From Ceratotherium simum simum (taxonomy: Eukaryota; Chordata; Mammalia; Perissodactyla; Rhinocerotidae), in contig NW_004454166.1 in NCBI RefSeq assembly GCF_000283155.1, positions 13,112,070 through 13,176,069 on the forward strand: a stretch of DNA of 64,000 nucleotides, read 5' to 3'. A program made the position numbers and the translations under genes. This document shows, in pieces, positions 62,785-64,000 of this stretch (position 1 is the stretch's first letter; each line of letters opens with the position of its first letter). The notes under the pieces were generated by a model. It saw only the letters and a list, made by a program, of their open reading frames with translations. It ran no database searches and was not told where the DNA came from.

Positions 62785-62874
62785 TGTCTTCATTCAACAA
62801 ATGTTTACCGAGTGCATTTGATGTTCCAGTGGCACTGGGGACACTGTGTGAGTTAACACAGACACACTCAAATT
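62785..62874. repeat. Ancient repeat, left part, split by LINE-1
   Basis: TCATTCAACAAATGTTTACC through GGCACTGGGGACACTG is the start of the same unassigned family. Its continuation appears at 63686-63970 after the LINE-1 and ERE. Confidence 0.5.
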
Positions 62875-63425
62875 GAAGGGCACTCTAGGAAATAACTGGC
62901 CTGTACTCTCCAAAAACGTCAAGGTCGTAGAGGACAAAGATAGGCCGAGGAACCGTTCCAGTTTAAAGGAGACTAAAGAGACGTTACAACCACATGCAAC
63001 ACAGGATCTGGGGTTTTCTTTGCTACAAGGGACACTATTGAGACAAATGGCAAAACCTGAATATGGCCGAGAGATTAGATAACAGTATTTTTATATTGTA
63101 TCAATAGTAAATATTATACAAAATATTTTATATTTTAATCAATGTAATTTATTGATTCTAAAAATTAGACTGCAGTTACATAGGAGAATGTCATTGTTTT
63201 TAGGAAATACACTGAAGTATTTTGGGGGAAAGGAAGAGTCTATAAATGATCTTCAAATGGTTCAGGGAAAATATATACATACAGAGAAGGATAAAATAAA
63301 TGTGATAAAATGGCAACATCTGGGGAATCTGGGTGAAGGGTATATGGTAGTTGTTTGTTCTATTCTTGTAACTTTTCTATAAGTCTGAATTAGGTCACAA
63401 TAAAAAGTTAAAAGAAAAAAATAAG
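62875..63425 (+). repeat. Old LINE-1 3' end
   Basis: Phrases such as TCTAGGAAATAACTGGCCTG, GAATCTGGGTGAAGGGTATA and the end TCACAATAAAAAGTT match a common old L1 3' UTR. It splits an older repeat, and an ERE follows its tail. Confidence 0.75.
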
Positions 63426-63463
63426 TCTCAGAGAAAGTTTTCTTTAAAAAAAGAAAGACCCTG

Positions 63464-63662
63464 GGGCCGGCTCCGTGGCTTAGCGGTTAAGTGCGCGCAC
63501 TCTGATGCTGGCGGCCCGGGTTCGGATCCCGGGAGCGCCCCGAGGCACCACTTCTCCGTCCAACGTGAGGCCGAGTCCCACGTACAGCAACTAGAAGGAT
63601 GTGAACCTATGACATACAACTATCTACTGGGGCTTTGGGGGGAAAAAACTGAATAAATAAAA
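63464..63662 (+). repeat. ERE SINE, alternative-body type, with long perfect target-site duplication
   Basis: Head GGGGCCGGCTCCGTGGCTTAG, then the alternative body ending ACAACTATCTACTGGGGCTT and an A-rich tail without the common ERE 3' part. Identical 23-base direct repeats at 63441-63463 and 63663-63685 flank it, which points to a fairly recent insertion. Confidence 0.95.
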
Positions 63663-63685
63663 TCTTTAAAAAAAGAAAGACCCTG

Positions 63686-63970
63686 ACTTCACAGAGCTCA
63701 CAGTGTAGCTGGGGAGGCAGGTACTAATACAAATAATTACACTAATTAACCACAAAATTGCAACTGTGAAAAGTGCTGTAAAAGGAGAGAGATCTGGTGG
63801 CACGAGCGTTTATAGCAGGCAGTTTACCCCAAATCAGGAAGGCGAGGGAAGGCATCTGCAGCCATGGAACTAAGGCCCAGAGGAGCAGTTAACTGCGGGC
63901 GAGGGGAAGAAGGTTCCAGGCCTCCACAGCCCCTGTGGCAGGTGAGGCGAGAGCTGGAAAAAGCAGGAGG
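63686..63970. repeat. Ancient repeat, right part
   Basis: ACTTCACAGAGCTCACAGTG then GTGAAAAGTGCTGTAAAAGG and GAAGGTTCCAGGCC continue the element that starts at 62785. Confidence 0.5.
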
Positions 63971-64000
63971 ATCAAAGCCCGCACACCGGGGCCTGCAGGA

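Larger units (their letters stand above)
38360..64000 (-). other. PTPN3 intron 1 (partial, at least 25.6 kb)
   Basis: Upstream of the first coding exon to the window end I see no coding exon, no CpG island and no second gene. Repeats fill much of it: LINE-1 pieces, L2, MIR, six MER5-like elements and three EREs, listed separately. Stretches without a recognised element include 41430-43900, 46000-47300, 48000-49400, 50000-51800, 57150-58200 and 61140-62780. Assignment to intron 1 is inferred from the human gene, whose first exon is non-coding and distant. Confidence 0.75.

Noticed and set aside
38360..64000. PTPN3 promoter or first exon, or an alternative start
   Set aside because: No CpG island, no leader exon that I can support and no in-frame upstream coding exon. 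The first exon is probably beyond 64000.
1..64000. CRISPR arrays, operons, phage or other prokaryotic systems
   Set aside because: The whole window is mammalian intron and exon sequence; direct repeats are target-site duplications or small tandem duplications.

Overview
This window is mammalian nuclear DNA, probably from a perissodactyl. It has the low coding density, GT-AG introns and interspersed repeats of a mammal. It also carries eight copies (one mostly hidden in an assembly gap) of the tRNA-headed equine-type SINE (ERE family), which I know only from horses, rhinoceroses and tapirs. Which of those three it is cannot be settled by eye. Two copies with an alternative body lean towards rhinoceros or tapir, but that rests on memory.

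There is one protein-coding gene, on the minus strand: PTPN3 (protein tyrosine phosphatase non-receptor 3, also called PTPH1). I assembled thirteen consecutive coding exons between 38342 (start codon) and 2683. All have GT-AG borders and compatible phases, giving an open frame of 437 codons plus two bases. It encodes the whole N-terminal FERM domain and the FERM-adjacent linker, including the RSLSVE 14-3-3 site with its serine at residue 359, the number I recall for human. The exons for the PDZ and phosphatase domains lie beyond position 1. The non-coding first exon and promoter presumably lie beyond 64000.

Layout, left to right: 1-2682 is part of the intron after the exon-14 segment. 2683-16020 holds exons 14 to 8. 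16021-31072 holds widely spaced exons 7, 6 and 5, and a 325-base run of N (19096-19420) that falls inside an ERE insertion. 33683-33910 holds exons 4 and 3, separated by a 77-base intron. 38205-38359 holds exon 2 with the start codon. 38360-64000 is intron 1 sequence made mostly of repeats: old and young LINE-1 3' ends, L2, MIR, MER5-type hAT elements and EREs.

I found no second gene, no RNA gene, no CpG-island promoter and no previously undescribed system. The points worth a second look are repeat structure (nested insertions, perfect target-site duplications, a SINE-centred gap, an old local duplication) and small features of PTPN3 itself.
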